From Treponema sp. (GTDB lineage: Bacteria > Spirochaetota > Spirochaetia > Treponematales > Treponemataceae), in assembly GCA_002749205.1 (NCBI GenBank), contig PDOP01000033.1, positions 33,408 through 97,407 of the forward strand: 64,000 nucleotides of DNA. The letters run 5' to 3'. The notes under the pieces are model-generated. The model did no database searches. It had not been told where the DNA came from and was given only the letters and a program-made list of their open reading frames with translations. Below are positions 42,501-51,247 of the stretch, piece after piece (position 1 is the stretch's first letter; every line of letters begins with the position of its first letter). A program made the translations under genes and the position numbers.

Positions 42501-44150
42501 TTAAGACACCCTTAATTTTTGCTTCCAAAAAATTGAATTACTACTGATAATCTTTTTTTCGTCTTTCAACTTTTTAAGTAAAAGATTAAGGTCTGTGGTT
42601 CTCCAATTTTTGATTTGATTTTTCAGTAGAGATACGAGTTCTTGCTGTGTAAACACCCTGTTTGTTTTTTTGATAAACTCCAATATGCTCTTTTCATCTT
42701 TTGCAAACTGTGTCGCAGAGCGATTGCAAATATCACAACCGGAGCAGACCGTTGTTTCTACATCGGAATTACCGGATATTTCTTCTCCCAAAGCCTCAAG
42801 TAAAACCTCTCTCCTGCATCTCCCGCTTTCTGCATATTTAATCATCACTTCAGCCCGTAGCCTTTGTTGTTTGGGTAAGGACTCTATTCCGGTTTTATCA
42901 TCAAGACTCCACAAAAGTATTGCCTCCGAAACCTTGCCGTCTCTGCCGGAGCGCCCCGCTTCTTGAATATATGCTTCTACAGTTGGAGACGGATCAAGAT
43001 GTATAACCGTTCTTACATTTTTTTTATCAACACCCATGCCCCAAGCACAGGTAGTAACTAAAATTGCATTATCGTGATTATGAAACCATCTTTCTACCCT
43101 ATCCTTTTCGTCCCGCTCCAAACCGGCATGATAAAATTTAATATTATCATTGTGCAGCGAATGTATTAAAAATGCGGCAGTATTTTCGGTTCGTGCCCTT
43201 GTTCCACAAAACACAACCATCGGTAATTTTCTGCTTTTGACTTCTGCAAGCAATGCAGGTCGTTTAATCCTGCAATGCCTGACAAAATATCTCAAATTAG
43301 GCCTGTCTGAGTTTCCGCGGACAATATGAGCTCTGCCGTCAAACAGCACTTCCGATATTCTCTTTAGCACATACGGACTTGCAGTAGCGGTAAAAGCAGT
43401 AACGGCGGGGGGATCCAGCTGTTTAATTATTTCGCTTAAATTTAAATATGCAGGTCTAAATGAATCGCCCCACTCACTAACACAATGCGCTTCGTCAATC
43501 GCAAGATGAGAAATACCGCATTGCTTGATTTTGCTTAATATTGTTTCGGATGCAAGAATTTCAGGATTAGCGATAATCAATTTCGCAGGCGAGTTTTCGG
43601 CACTTCCCTCAAGACGGGCAAACTGGCTTTCCCTCTCTTCCTTACTTTGCCCTCCACGCAAAAGAACAGGATCCAAACCCGCTTCTTTCATTCGCCTGTG
43701 TTGGTCTGCCATTAAAGCCAATAGCGGATACACAATCAAAGTCGGCTTATCCAACAAAAGAGCGGGAACCTGAAAACATAAAGACTTACCGGCACCTGTC
43801 GGAAGTAAAACAACCTGCCTACCCCGATGAACCCCGTCTTCATCATATAATTCTGTTGGCTCTTCAAAAAAATCACCTGCTCCATCTTCGTCTTGAGTAA
43901 CTACACCATCAATACACCCTTCTTTTTGCTCAACCTCAGCCGCTTCAACTGCCTGAACAGCATGAACCGCATCCAAAATATTTGCAATTGCAAGCCTTTG
44001 CCATGGAAACAGCGCCTGAATACCGAAAACAGCGGCGGCACAAACAGCAACAGCGTCCCCTGTTTTTTCCAAACTAAACTCAGGATTATCGGTTTCGACA
44101 AAATCCGCATGTAAATCATCAGGTGCATCTGAGTAATTAAAAATATTCAT
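42501..44150 (-). CDS. recQ: RecQ-family ATP-dependent DNA helicase
   Basis: 549 residues. Walker A LLPTGAGKSLCFQVP, motif II DEAH in AIDEAHCVSEWG, RxFRPxY-type DSFRPAY, motif VI QEAGRSGRDG, and a RecQ-Ct zinc site (GRCRREV..., CSGCDIC). It unwinds DNA in recombination and fork repair. Between the Q-motif (LFPWQ) and Walker A there is an unusual acidic insertion of about 55 residues (about 55-110). The C-terminus ends in a short winged-helix-like segment, without an HRDC domain. I use recQ as a family-level symbol. Confidence 0.9.
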   Translation of the reverse strand: MNIFNYSDAPDDLHADFVETDNPEFSLEKTGDAVAVCAAAVFGIQALFPWQRLAIANILDAVHAVQAVEAAEVEQKEGCIDGVVTQDEDGAGDFFEEPTELYDEDGVHRGRQVVLLPTGAGKSLCFQVPALLLDKPTLIVYPLLALMADQHRRMKEAGLDPVLLRGGQSKEERESQFARLEGSAENSPAKLIIANPEILASETILSKIKQCGISHLAIDEAHCVSEWGDSFRPAYLNLSEIIKQLDPPAVTAFTATASPYVLKRISEVLFDGRAHIVRGNSDRPNLRYFVRHCRIKRPALLAEVKSRKLPMVVFCGTRARTENTAAFLIHSLHNDNIKFYHAGLERDEKDRVERWFHNHDNAILVTTCAWGMGVDKKNVRTVIHLDPSPTVEAYIQEAGRSGRDGKVSEAILLWSLDDKTGIESLPKQQRLRAEVMIKYAESGRCRREVLLEALGEEISGNSDVETTVCSGCDICNRSATQFAKDEKSILEFIKKTNRVFTQQELVSLLKNQIKNWRTTDLNLLLKKLKDEKKIISSNSIFWKQKLRVS

Positions 44151-44217
44151 AAAGCCTCCAATTATAATATGAACTTGAATTTAAAAAATTGCATCACTCA
44201 AATAAAAAAAATTAAAA

Positions 44218-44330
44218 TTTGGACGTATTTTTGTATTGGGGGTGATTATATATATTGTAAAAACTGAAAAATATCACCAATACAAAAACCGCTCATTCCG
44301 GTACTCCGCTAACGCTTCGGCTAATTTTGC
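44218..44330 (-). repeat. Family B repeat, diverged copy B5
   Basis: Arms ATTTTTGTATTGG / CCAATACAAAAA replace the TTTTTGCATTGCG / CGCAATGCAAAAA of other B copies and still pair, with an extra GTGAT / ATCAC step. Followed by ACTCCGCTAACGCTTCGG, as in families A and E. Confidence 0.65.
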
Positions 44331-44400
44331 ACACAGATACTGTGCAAAATGGATCTGTGAGCCTAGTTTTGAAAAACAAGGCTCACATACCTACAATCGC
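44305..44400 (-). repeat. Family E hairpin cluster, copy E2
   Basis: TTTTGCACA-CAGATAC-TGTGCAAAA followed by GTGAGCCTAGTTTT / AAAACAAGGCTCAC: the same two-hairpin composition as E1 with different but paired arm sequences. With B5 it fills the gap 44151-44498. Confidence 0.6.
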
Positions 44401-44439
44401 TTACGCATTTAATAAAGCTAAATTTAACTATTCGCAACC

Positions 44440-44468
44440 TTGCGAAAAACAAATATATAGTGTATAAT
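44440..44468 (+). promoter_or_regulatory. Promoter of the CAP lipoprotein gene
   Basis: TTGCGA (44440-44445), 17 nt, TATAAT (44463-44468). Confidence 0.6.
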
Positions 44469-44498
44469 TTAACTTAACTTAAACTATCAGGAGAATGA

Positions 44499-45272
44499 AT
44501 GATGAAAAACAAATATATGAATTTATTTTTTAAGGGCATATTCTTAATTTTGATTATGCTTTTTGTTTCTTCATGTATGCTTTTAAGCGGCTTTTTTGGT
44601 CCGCCTACTCCGGTTGCAGAAAACCCTTCACCTGATGAGCCTGCACCGGAAGAACCCGATGATGATAACTGGTGGAATGATTTTGAGGATAATTCAAATG
44701 AAAACGGCTCTGTAAGTGATGAGCCTGTTTCAGGACAGGTTGATGATAACGGTTTGGTTACAACAATAAGCCAAATTGAAAAAGAGGTTTTATATGAGCT
44801 TAATTTGGTTCGCACTAACCCTCCAAAATACGCAAACGAAATAATAAAACAATACAGGGAAACCTCACCTGAAGCTGACGAATGCTACAGAGAATTGCTT
44901 CAAACGAAGTCTATGCCAAAACTCAGCTTTGCCATGGGTTTATGTAAAGCCGGCGATTGGTTTGTTTATCATCAAGGGCCGTCAGGCAAAACAGGGCATA
45001 ACACCTCTGTTTACGGCTATAAAACACCCGGAGACAGAATGAAACAGTTTGGTACAGTAAATGGAAGGTACGGTGAAAACATAGCTTACGGTTATGATAC
45101 CGCAAGAGACATTGTTGTTGCGCTTTTAATCGATAAGGGCGTTCCAAGTCGAGGTCATCGCAAAAATATTTTAACTCGAGATTACAGAAGAATTGGTATC
45201 GGTATAGGCACCCATCAAAAATTTAGAATTATGTGTGTAATGGATTTTGCCGGCAGCTATCAAAGTAATTAA
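44499..45272 (+). CDS. CAP (SCP/PR-1) domain lipoprotein
   Basis: 257 residues. Signal peptide with lipobox VSSC (near Cys26), then a Pro/Asp/Glu-rich linker (about 35-80, with NPSPDEPAPEEPDDDN) and a CAP domain (about 95-255). CAP features: VLYELNLVRTNP, AMGLCKAGDWFVYHQ, TGHN, the YGENIAYG signature and SRGHRKNIL with the conserved His. CAP proteins in bacteria are secreted and often bind lipids or metals; the enzymatic role is unsettled. AGGAG ribosome-binding site; start ATG 44499 or the next codon. Confidence 0.93.
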   Translation: MMKNKYMNLFFKGIFLILIMLFVSSCMLLSGFFGPPTPVAENPSPDEPAPEEPDDDNWWNDFEDNSNENGSVSDEPVSGQVDDNGLVTTISQIEKEVLYELNLVRTNPPKYANEIIKQYRETSPEADECYRELLQTKSMPKLSFAMGLCKAGDWFVYHQGPSGKTGHNTSVYGYKTPGDRMKQFGTVNGRYGENIAYGYDTARDIVVALLIDKGVPSRGHRKNILTRDYRRIGIGIGTHQKFRIMCVMDFAGSYQSN

Positions 45273-45331
45273 TAAAAAAGAATTTTATTGATATTGTTAA
45301 TATAAAATGATGTAAAATACTTTTTGAATAC

Positions 45332-45360
45332 TTGACTTTTATGAAAAAAAAAGATAGTAT
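45332..45360 (+). promoter_or_regulatory. Promoter of the OmpA-like/OmpL47-like pair
   Basis: TTGACT (45332-45337), 17 nt, TAGTAT (45355-45360), 60 nt upstream of the GTG start. Confidence 0.65.
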
Positions 45361-45419
45361 TTATATGTTAGTTTAAAATTTATTCAAATTTGAGAATAAA
45401 TAAATTTTAGGAGGTAATT

Positions 45420-45938
45420 GTGCGTAACACTAAAGTAATTGTTTTCCTAATTTTAGCTTTTGGACTTATTTTTTTTGGTTGTAAATCACAAGAAAAAAAA
45501 GCTGAAGAAGAGCTAGAACAGGAAGTTGTTGAAGCAACTGAGGAAGAAGTCGGCGGCGAAGAAGAAGCTGTAGAAAGCGCGGAAGCAAGAATTATTGATG
45601 ACAATGGATATAATGTTTTTTTTGCTCCGGAATCCTATCAAATTGATGAGCGTACTGCAGCAAAATTAAACTTGATTATCAATCGAGTTAAAATGGAGGG
45701 CCCTATATCTATCAAAATTGTTGGTCATTCTGCTAAGTTGAACGGAGAGAAAGAAGAAGAAAAAATTTCACTCAAGAGAGCTATAGCTGTGGCTGAATAT
45801 TTGCACAGAATGGGTTTAATTGGAAATCTAAAGATTTCCCGAGTTGAAGGTGTTGGTGCAGCTAAACCGCTTCAACCACACAGTGACATTACTGCTCGAA
45901 GTTTTAATCGTCGAGTAGAGATAGAAATTGAAAAATAA
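45420..45938 (+). CDS. OmpA-like peptidoglycan-binding lipoprotein
   Basis: 172 residues starting at GTG with an ideal AGGAGG site. Lipobox FFGC (Cys21), a very acidic linker (about 25-60, mostly Glu), and an OmpA C-terminal-like domain (about 65-170) with NLIINRVKMEGPISIKIVGHSAKLNGEKEEEKISLKRAIAVAEYL and a final NRRVEIEIEK, the family's NRRVEI end. It should tie a membrane to peptidoglycan. The usual TD of the GHTD motif is altered (GHSAK). Upstream partner of an OmpL47-like gene after 38 nt. Confidence 0.9.
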   Translation: MRNTKVIVFLILAFGLIFFGCKSQEKKAEEELEQEVVEATEEEVGGEEEAVESAEARIIDDNGYNVFFAPESYQIDERTAAKLNLIINRVKMEGPISIKIVGHSAKLNGEKEEEKISLKRAIAVAEYLHRMGLIGNLKISRVEGVGAAKPLQPHSDITARSFNRRVEIEIEK

Positions 45939-45976
45939 GGCGTTGCCTTATTAAAAAAACTTTGGAGGTGTTTTTT

Positions 45977-47083
45977 ATGAAAAAAACAATCTTTGTTTTA
46001 ATGATTATGGCTATTATAGGCGCCGGTGTTTGGGCTCAACAAACTGAAATTCCGAGTGCTGTTGGAACTGATTATGTTCGCTCTGCCATGCATTACTATG
46101 ATGGGGAAGATAATTTTGTGAACAGTGATGTTTTCTTTAGATTATCTTCTGTAGATTATGAAACAGGTCTTAATTATGTTCAATTTGCATTAGATGGTTC
46201 AGACTTTATGCTTTATCGCAGTCCTTTCCAAATTTTGGACGAAGGTAATCACGATATTTCTTATCGCGGTTATGATAACAGTGATAACCTTGAAATGGCT
46301 AGAACTTTTGAAGTTATCGTTGATAACACAGCACCTAAAACAATGCTTGAAACCGACAAGCCTATTTATAAAAAAGGTTTAGTACAATATTGTTCAGCAG
46401 ATACAAGCTGGTTTGTAACAGCAAAAGATAATATGTCAGGCGCAGGTGTAGCTAATGCTTATGTTGGAACTGATTATGAAATGCTTGATGCTTATGGCGT
46501 TGGCGAAGCAGAAGACGGATCAACATATTTTTATTTGGATCAAGAAGGTCCTGCTCAAATCTATTATACAGCTATTGATAATGTAGGAAACCTTGCTCCT
46601 ATTCAAATGTTCAAAGTTGTTGTAGATACAACAGCTCCTGTTGTAAGCATTGAAAGCAACAACAGACTTATCCGTATGGACGACCTTTACACAGAATTTC
46701 CAAGTGAACAACTAGTTGATGAAGAAGGAAGAATTGTTGTTTCAACTAACGAAGCTGTTTCTTTCAGCGCTCAAGATGAGCTTTCAGGTGTAGATGCAAT
46801 TTATGTTAAAATAAATGATGGCGAGCCTACAAAATACATCGAGCCAATTAGATTTAGCGCTAATGATGTTTATGATATTGAAGTAACTGCTGTTGATAAT
46901 GTAGGAAATGTTTCAGAGCCTGTTCAATACACATTCTATGTAGACAAAATCGATCCGGATTCAATTCTTGACTTAATTGATAGAGATGAAAATGTAATCT
47001 TACCTGCAGACGAAATTCCCGGTAATGAAGGTGCAGAAGTCAATTATGTAGAAGATGAAGAAGAAGTTGAAATTGAAGAGTAA
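45977..47083 (+). CDS. OmpL47-like exported protein with Ig-like repeats
   Basis: About 368 residues: signal peptide (FVLMIMAIIGAGVWAQ), then three tandem Ig-like modules each with a D-N-T-A-P or D-T-T-A-P linker (VDNTAPKTML, VDTTAPVVSI) and a GLNYVQFALDG or GVDAIYVKINDG motif, as in Leptospira OmpL47-type proteins, which bind host matrix. The C-terminal 40 residues are strongly acidic. Start ATG 45977 has GGAGGTG 6 nt upstream. Cotranscribed with the OmpA-like lipoprotein and closed by a strong terminator. Confidence 0.88.
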   Translation: MKKTIFVLMIMAIIGAGVWAQQTEIPSAVGTDYVRSAMHYYDGEDNFVNSDVFFRLSSVDYETGLNYVQFALDGSDFMLYRSPFQILDEGNHDISYRGYDNSDNLEMARTFEVIVDNTAPKTMLETDKPIYKKGLVQYCSADTSWFVTAKDNMSGAGVANAYVGTDYEMLDAYGVGEAEDGSTYFYLDQEGPAQIYYTAIDNVGNLAPIQMFKVVVDTTAPVVSIESNNRLIRMDDLYTEFPSEQLVDEEGRIVVSTNEAVSFSAQDELSGVDAIYVKINDGEPTKYIEPIRFSANDVYDIEVTAVDNVGNVSEPVQYTFYVDKIDPDSILDLIDRDENVILPADEIPGNEGAEVNYVEDEEEVEIEE

Positions 47084-47120
47084 ACTTAATTTAGCATAAG
47101 CTAATTTATTCTACTTTAGA

Positions 47121-47155
47121 GGAAGGCTTGCTCTAGCAAGCCTTCCTTTTTTTTT
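47121..47155 (+). terminator. Rho-independent terminator
   Basis: GGAAGGCTTGC, TCTA loop, GCAAGCCTTCC, followed by nine T. Confidence 0.95.
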
Positions 47156-47175
47156 ATAATAAAAGGAGCTAAATA

Positions 47176-47664
47176 ATGAGCGAAAAACATGTAAGACCTG
47201 ACTGGGATCAATATTTTATGGAAGTATGTCAATCTATTGCAAAAAGAGCGACTTGTAACAGAGGGCGCTCAGGTTGTGTTATTGCAAAAGACAAGCAGAT
47301 TTTGGTAACAGGATATGTAGGTGCTCCGAGTGGGTTACCACATTGTGATGATGTGGGGCATAAGTTTAAAAAAATGACACATGAAGACGGGTCTGTTACC
47401 CAACATTGTGTCAGGACGGTTCATGCAGAGCAAAATGCAATTTGTCAAGCCGCAAAAAGAGGTATCAGCATAGACGGTGCAACTCTTTTTTGTAAAATGA
47501 CTCCTTGCCGTACATGCGCTATGTTGATAATAAACTGCGGTATTAAACGGGTTGTTGCAGAAAAGCGTTATCACGACAGTGCTGATACAATTGAAATGTT
47601 TAAACAAGCCGGTATAGAGCTTGAACATTTAGATGATCAAATCGAAAAATATGAAGGTCAGTAA
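47176..47664 (+). CDS. dCMP deaminase family protein
   Basis: 162-residue zinc-dependent deaminase that should convert dCMP to dUMP for dTMP synthesis (ComEB/Dcd-like). Zinc site: HAEQN (His and catalytic Glu) and TPCRTCAM (two Cys). An extra metal site with Cys and His near GLPHCDDVGH, typical of dCMP deaminases, is present. Full length; AAGGAG ribosome-binding site. Follows a strong terminator, so it probably has its own promoter. Confidence 0.93.
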   Translation: MSEKHVRPDWDQYFMEVCQSIAKRATCNRGRSGCVIAKDKQILVTGYVGAPSGLPHCDDVGHKFKKMTHEDGSVTQHCVRTVHAEQNAICQAAKRGISIDGATLFCKMTPCRTCAMLIINCGIKRVVAEKRYHDSADTIEMFKQAGIELEHLDDQIEKYEGQ

Positions 47665-47851
47665 AAATTGTCTAAACCGTAAAAAATACCTGAATATTGT
47701 GCGAAATTAAAACTGACCTTTGAATATTGAGTAAATAATGTTTGTATAACATGCAATCTAAATGTTTTTAAATTTTCACCGATAATTCAAGGAGATTGCA
47801 TATTGATTTTTTCGAGATATGTGTGCTATATTTTATTTTGGAGTTAATTTT

Positions 47852-48976
47852 ATGAAGAAAATATTTGTTTCTATTTTTGTTTTTTCGACAATGTTTTTAA
47901 GTGCGCAGGATTATGTTGTACCCGGATTTGATTTATCTACATTATTGGGATTTAAGCAATCCTCCCCCTATATCAGCACGGATATAAATACTAATGTAGG
48001 GTTAAGAGTTCAACGCTATCCTTTTGCATACTTTGATATTGGTTTTGATTTGGATACAGCAAATGTTTTAAATTTTTTTCACCCAAATAAAAATATTAGA
48101 AAAGCCGCCGCTCTTACTTTTTTAAATACATCACTTACTTTTCCTAAAATGAATGGTTCAAATATTGATTTAGCACTTTTTTACGGTGCTTATGATGATT
48201 TGAATTCTGACAGTATTTTACAGAAAACAGCAAAAGTTGAAATGCACGAACCGGAGTTTTTGAACTATTATCCGGGAAATATTTTTAAGGCTGATAATCT
48301 TTTGGACGGCTTGGGAATCGGTGTTTACGGAAATTTTAATAATCCTTCTTTATATGTTGGAGGTTATACATACTGGAACGGCTTTACAGATACCGATATG
48401 CAAATAGGCGGTGTATTAAGGGGTGGTTTTAGCAGTACTGCAGGTGCATTAAATTTTTTTACTGAAGTAAATCTTCCAAAAGATATAAAAAAAATAAATA
48501 TTGGTGTCGGAATTTCAGGTATTGTAAGAATTTCTGACTATTTTGATTTATATGCCGCAACAAGTTTTTCAAATATAGAATTCAAAAAATATAAAGAAGA
48601 TATTCTTTCTCATTTTTACTTAATGACTGAATCAAGAGTTAAACTTGAAAACTTTAATTTTGCTATTGCATTGTTTGCCAAAAGTCCAAAAGAAATACCT
48701 GCTTATTTAATAAACACAGGGCTTGAAGACAGTATGTATGGTTTGAATATAAAATTTGCAGGCGGGAATTTAGATTTATATAAAATGGAAGGAGGTGTCA
48801 ATTCATTGATGACTTTGGATAAGAAATTTTCAAAAATGAATTTTGTCCTTTCACCGTTTTATACATGTGAGCTTGGTAATTATATTCTCGATATTAGGCT
48901 TCCTATAATGCCTTTGTTGTATAAAAAGCCCTATGACATGGTAAAGCTGCAATTGTCATTCAGAATGTTAAGATAG
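47852..48976 (+). CDS. Predicted outer-membrane beta-barrel protein
   Basis: 374 residues with signal peptide (KKIFVSIFVFSTMFLSAQ). The mature chain alternates aromatic/hydrophobic and polar residues in many short strands (for example GIGVYGNFNNPSLYVGGYTYW) and ends in a strand with a near-terminal aromatic (LQLSFRMLR), consistent with an outer-membrane barrel. No family recognised with certainty; several treponemal membrane proteins look alike. Start ATG 47852 with GGAG is preferred to 47819. Confidence 0.78.
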   Translation: MKKIFVSIFVFSTMFLSAQDYVVPGFDLSTLLGFKQSSPYISTDINTNVGLRVQRYPFAYFDIGFDLDTANVLNFFHPNKNIRKAAALTFLNTSLTFPKMNGSNIDLALFYGAYDDLNSDSILQKTAKVEMHEPEFLNYYPGNIFKADNLLDGLGIGVYGNFNNPSLYVGGYTYWNGFTDTDMQIGGVLRGGFSSTAGALNFFTEVNLPKDIKKINIGVGISGIVRISDYFDLYAATSFSNIEFKKYKEDILSHFYLMTESRVKLENFNFAIALFAKSPKEIPAYLINTGLEDSMYGLNIKFAGGNLDLYKMEGGVNSLMTLDKKFSKMNFVLSPFYTCELGNYILDIRLPIMPLLYKKPYDMVKLQLSFRMLR

Positions 48977-49005
48977 ATTTATGGAATGTTTGAAAAGATT
49001 AAATA

Positions 49006-49077
49006 AGCGGATGATGGGAGTCGAACCCACGTCTCCAGCTTGGAAGGCTGGGGTAATAGCCGTTATACAACATCCGC
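49006..49077 (-). tRNA. tRNA-Gly (anticodon UCC)
   Basis: 72 nt: acceptor GCGGATG/CATCCGC with discriminator T, anticodon arm CCAGC-CTTCCAA-GCTGG with anticodon TCC, T-loop TTCGACT. CCA is not encoded. Confidence 0.95.
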
Positions 49078-49235
49078 AAATCGTGACTTATTCTAACTGA
49101 TTTTTAAAATTTTGTCAATAGGTTTTAAGAAATTTTGTATTTTATGAAATTTAATAATACTCGACTTCAAAAATAAAGTCTGCAAAACCGGCAAATATAA
49201 AGGCATGAGGAACTGTAAGCTAATTTATATTTAGG

Positions 49236-49440
49236 GCGAATTTTTGCATTGCGTTTTGTACTAGCTAAAATCAAATGACGATATTTTACGCAATGCAAAA
49301 ACCGTGCTATCCGCTTTTAATTTTAACGCCTATTCTGATAATAACGAGTAGTGTTTTCCGTTACACTTCAACCACTACTGCTTACTTTTAAAATCGGCAT
49401 TAAAATTCCGCTACTATCACTTTCGCGGCTTAACCCTTGT
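49236..49440 (+). repeat. Family B structured repeat, copy B2
   Basis: GGGCGAATTTTTGCATTGCG and CGCAATGCAAAAACCG pair around a 34-nt loop; continues with GCGG/CCGC hairpins similar to 58555-58690. From 49441 to 49622 I see no gene or recognised element beyond A/T-rich DNA upstream of the SUMF1-type gene. Confidence 0.7.
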
Positions 49441-49622
49441 AAGTTTCATCACAGCTGATGCAATGTATATAATAAGAGAGTTCCCACCCGCTACAGGAAT
49501 TCGTGCTTTAAAAGTTAAAAAAAATACGCTAACCTTTTTTGTAATTTATCCGTTACTTTCTTGATATTAAAATGTTAATAGTATTGAATAAAAATTTAGC
49601 TGGCGAATAATAGGAGAACAAT

Positions 49623-50951
49623 ATGAAAAAAATCTTAAAGCTTACAATTTTAGTCTTATCAATGGTTCTTGCAGTTAGCATCTTTACAGGCTGTGCTAGT
49701 TTTTTATTGGCACTTCTGGGTGATGATAATATAAATTCAAATAACACAGAAGCTACTCATGAAGCAGATAAACAGCAAGAGCAAAAAGTACCTGAAAATA
49801 ATACAAACACAAACTACACCAAAACTTTTGCAGGCAAAGACAATGAAGGCTTTGTAGAAATTATTCCGCCAAAAGAAGGAATACCCAGAATACCTCTTGA
49901 TCCGATAACTAATCCGGCGGCTTATCGGATAAAATATAGTGATTGGTATTCAAAATGGATAACTCGCGGCGTATTTACAGATGTCTCATATGAAAATAGG
50001 AAGACTATAAAAATGGAGCCATATCTAATTGGCGAGACAGAAGTAACATATAAGCTTTGGAGAAAGGTATACAACTGGGCTATAAATAATGGCTATACAT
50101 TTATAAAAGCAGGACGAGCCGGATCATACGGGAAAGAGAACAGCCCTAATACTTTACTGCCTGAAGAAAAAGAATATGAAAATCACCCTGTACTATATGT
50201 AGATTGGAAAGATAGCGTAGTATGGTGTAACGCATATACAGAAATGAAAACTAAGAGCGAAGACCAATGTGCATACCGGCTTTCCGGTAATGGCAAGGCA
50301 TTAAAAGATGCAACATCATTCTCGACTCCGGAGATTGAACATATATATTGCGACATAACTAAAAAGGGCTACAGACTACCAACAGAGTTTGAATGGGAGT
50401 ATGCAGCCAGATGGCAAAAAGATAACAGCAACAATAATGCAATAAGGCATGGAAGTGTATGGCTGACAAAATTGAACAGTGCCAGTGGTGCCGATAAACC
50501 AATAGGCTGTTTAGGTTTAGATTTACCCGATGGAGAAACATGGGAAAGCTTAAGAGATGAAATTAATAGAGTCGCCGTATATAAGTGGTGGTGGGATGGT
50601 AAAACACATCGAGACCAAGGAGTAAACGGAACAAGCCCTGTAAGAACAAAGGCTCCCAATGACAGTGGTTTATACGATATGAGTGGAAATGCTTTGGAAT
50701 GGGTTTTTCATGATCCTAACGCTCACGAATCTAAGTCTAATAATAACATACCCGGTAAGAAGATTAACAAGCCCGGTTTGTACAATATTAAATATATTGC
50801 TCGCGGTGATGATTGGTATTCATTGGTAAAGGTTAGATTCTGCTCTTCAGTTAGCACCCTCTACGGACTTGGTACCAGGTATATAATTCAAGATGAAAAA
50901 ACTAGGCCGTGGTGGAATTATTCCGGCTTCCGCTTGTGTAAGTCGCTTTAG
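49623..50951 (+). CDS. SUMF1/formylglycine-generating-enzyme-fold lipoprotein
   Basis: 442 residues. Signal peptide with lipobox FTGC (near Cys24), a polar linker (about 30-75), then an FGE/C-type-lectin-like domain (about 110-442): LIGETEVTYKLW, VDWKDSVVWCNAYTEM, GYRLPTEFEWEYAAR, GLYDMSGNALEWVFH, and the terminal SGFRLCKS. The last match the fold used by Treponema TvpA, target of a diversity-generating retroelement. No catalytic FGE cysteine pair is evident, so binding rather than catalysis is likely. No reverse transcriptase gene is in the window. AGGAG ribosome-binding site. Confidence 0.9.
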   Translation: MKKILKLTILVLSMVLAVSIFTGCASFLLALLGDDNINSNNTEATHEADKQQEQKVPENNTNTNYTKTFAGKDNEGFVEIIPPKEGIPRIPLDPITNPAAYRIKYSDWYSKWITRGVFTDVSYENRKTIKMEPYLIGETEVTYKLWRKVYNWAINNGYTFIKAGRAGSYGKENSPNTLLPEEKEYENHPVLYVDWKDSVVWCNAYTEMKTKSEDQCAYRLSGNGKALKDATSFSTPEIEHIYCDITKKGYRLPTEFEWEYAARWQKDNSNNNAIRHGSVWLTKLNSASGADKPIGCLGLDLPDGETWESLRDEINRVAVYKWWWDGKTHRDQGVNGTSPVRTKAPNDSGLYDMSGNALEWVFHDPNAHESKSNNNIPGKKINKPGLYNIKYIARGDDWYSLVKVRFCSSVSTLYGLGTRYIIQDEKTRPWWNYSGFRLCKSL

Positions 50952-51071
50952 GCACAGCTTTTAATACGACCTACCCTAAAGAAGCTATGTAATGAGCCTT
51001 TTTGGGAAATCAATATTACAATTTTGCATCGAAAATGGATGAATAGCCTGCGAAAGGGATAGTAGAGGTGG

Positions 51072-51240
51072 GGTATGTGTTTTTAAAAAACACATACCCC
51101 AAATAAAATTGTGGCGTTAATTTTTAGCCACAATTTTAGTCGCAGCGATAGCGTAGCCTCGAATAGCCCGTTTTTTGCATTGCGTAAAATAGTTGATTTA
51201 AATTTTATTTGTTCAAATCGCAATGCAAAAATTCGCCCTA
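51072..51240 (-). repeat. Family B structured repeat, copy B3 (reverse, uninterrupted)
   Basis: Complete copy containing GGGGTATGTGTTTTT / AAAAACACATACCCC, GTGGC / GCCAC (about 51111-51131) and the TTTTTGCATTGCG / CAATGCAAAAA arms. It shows the empty site for the family C insertion in copy B1. Fills the gap 50952-51247, probably ending both converging transcripts. Confidence 0.8.
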
Positions 51241-51247
51241 ATAAAAT

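Noticed and set aside
49623..50951. Active formylglycine-generating enzyme
   Set aside because: The protein has the fold and the GFRLC end but I see no catalytic cysteine pair in the expected place and no sulfatase gene nearby.
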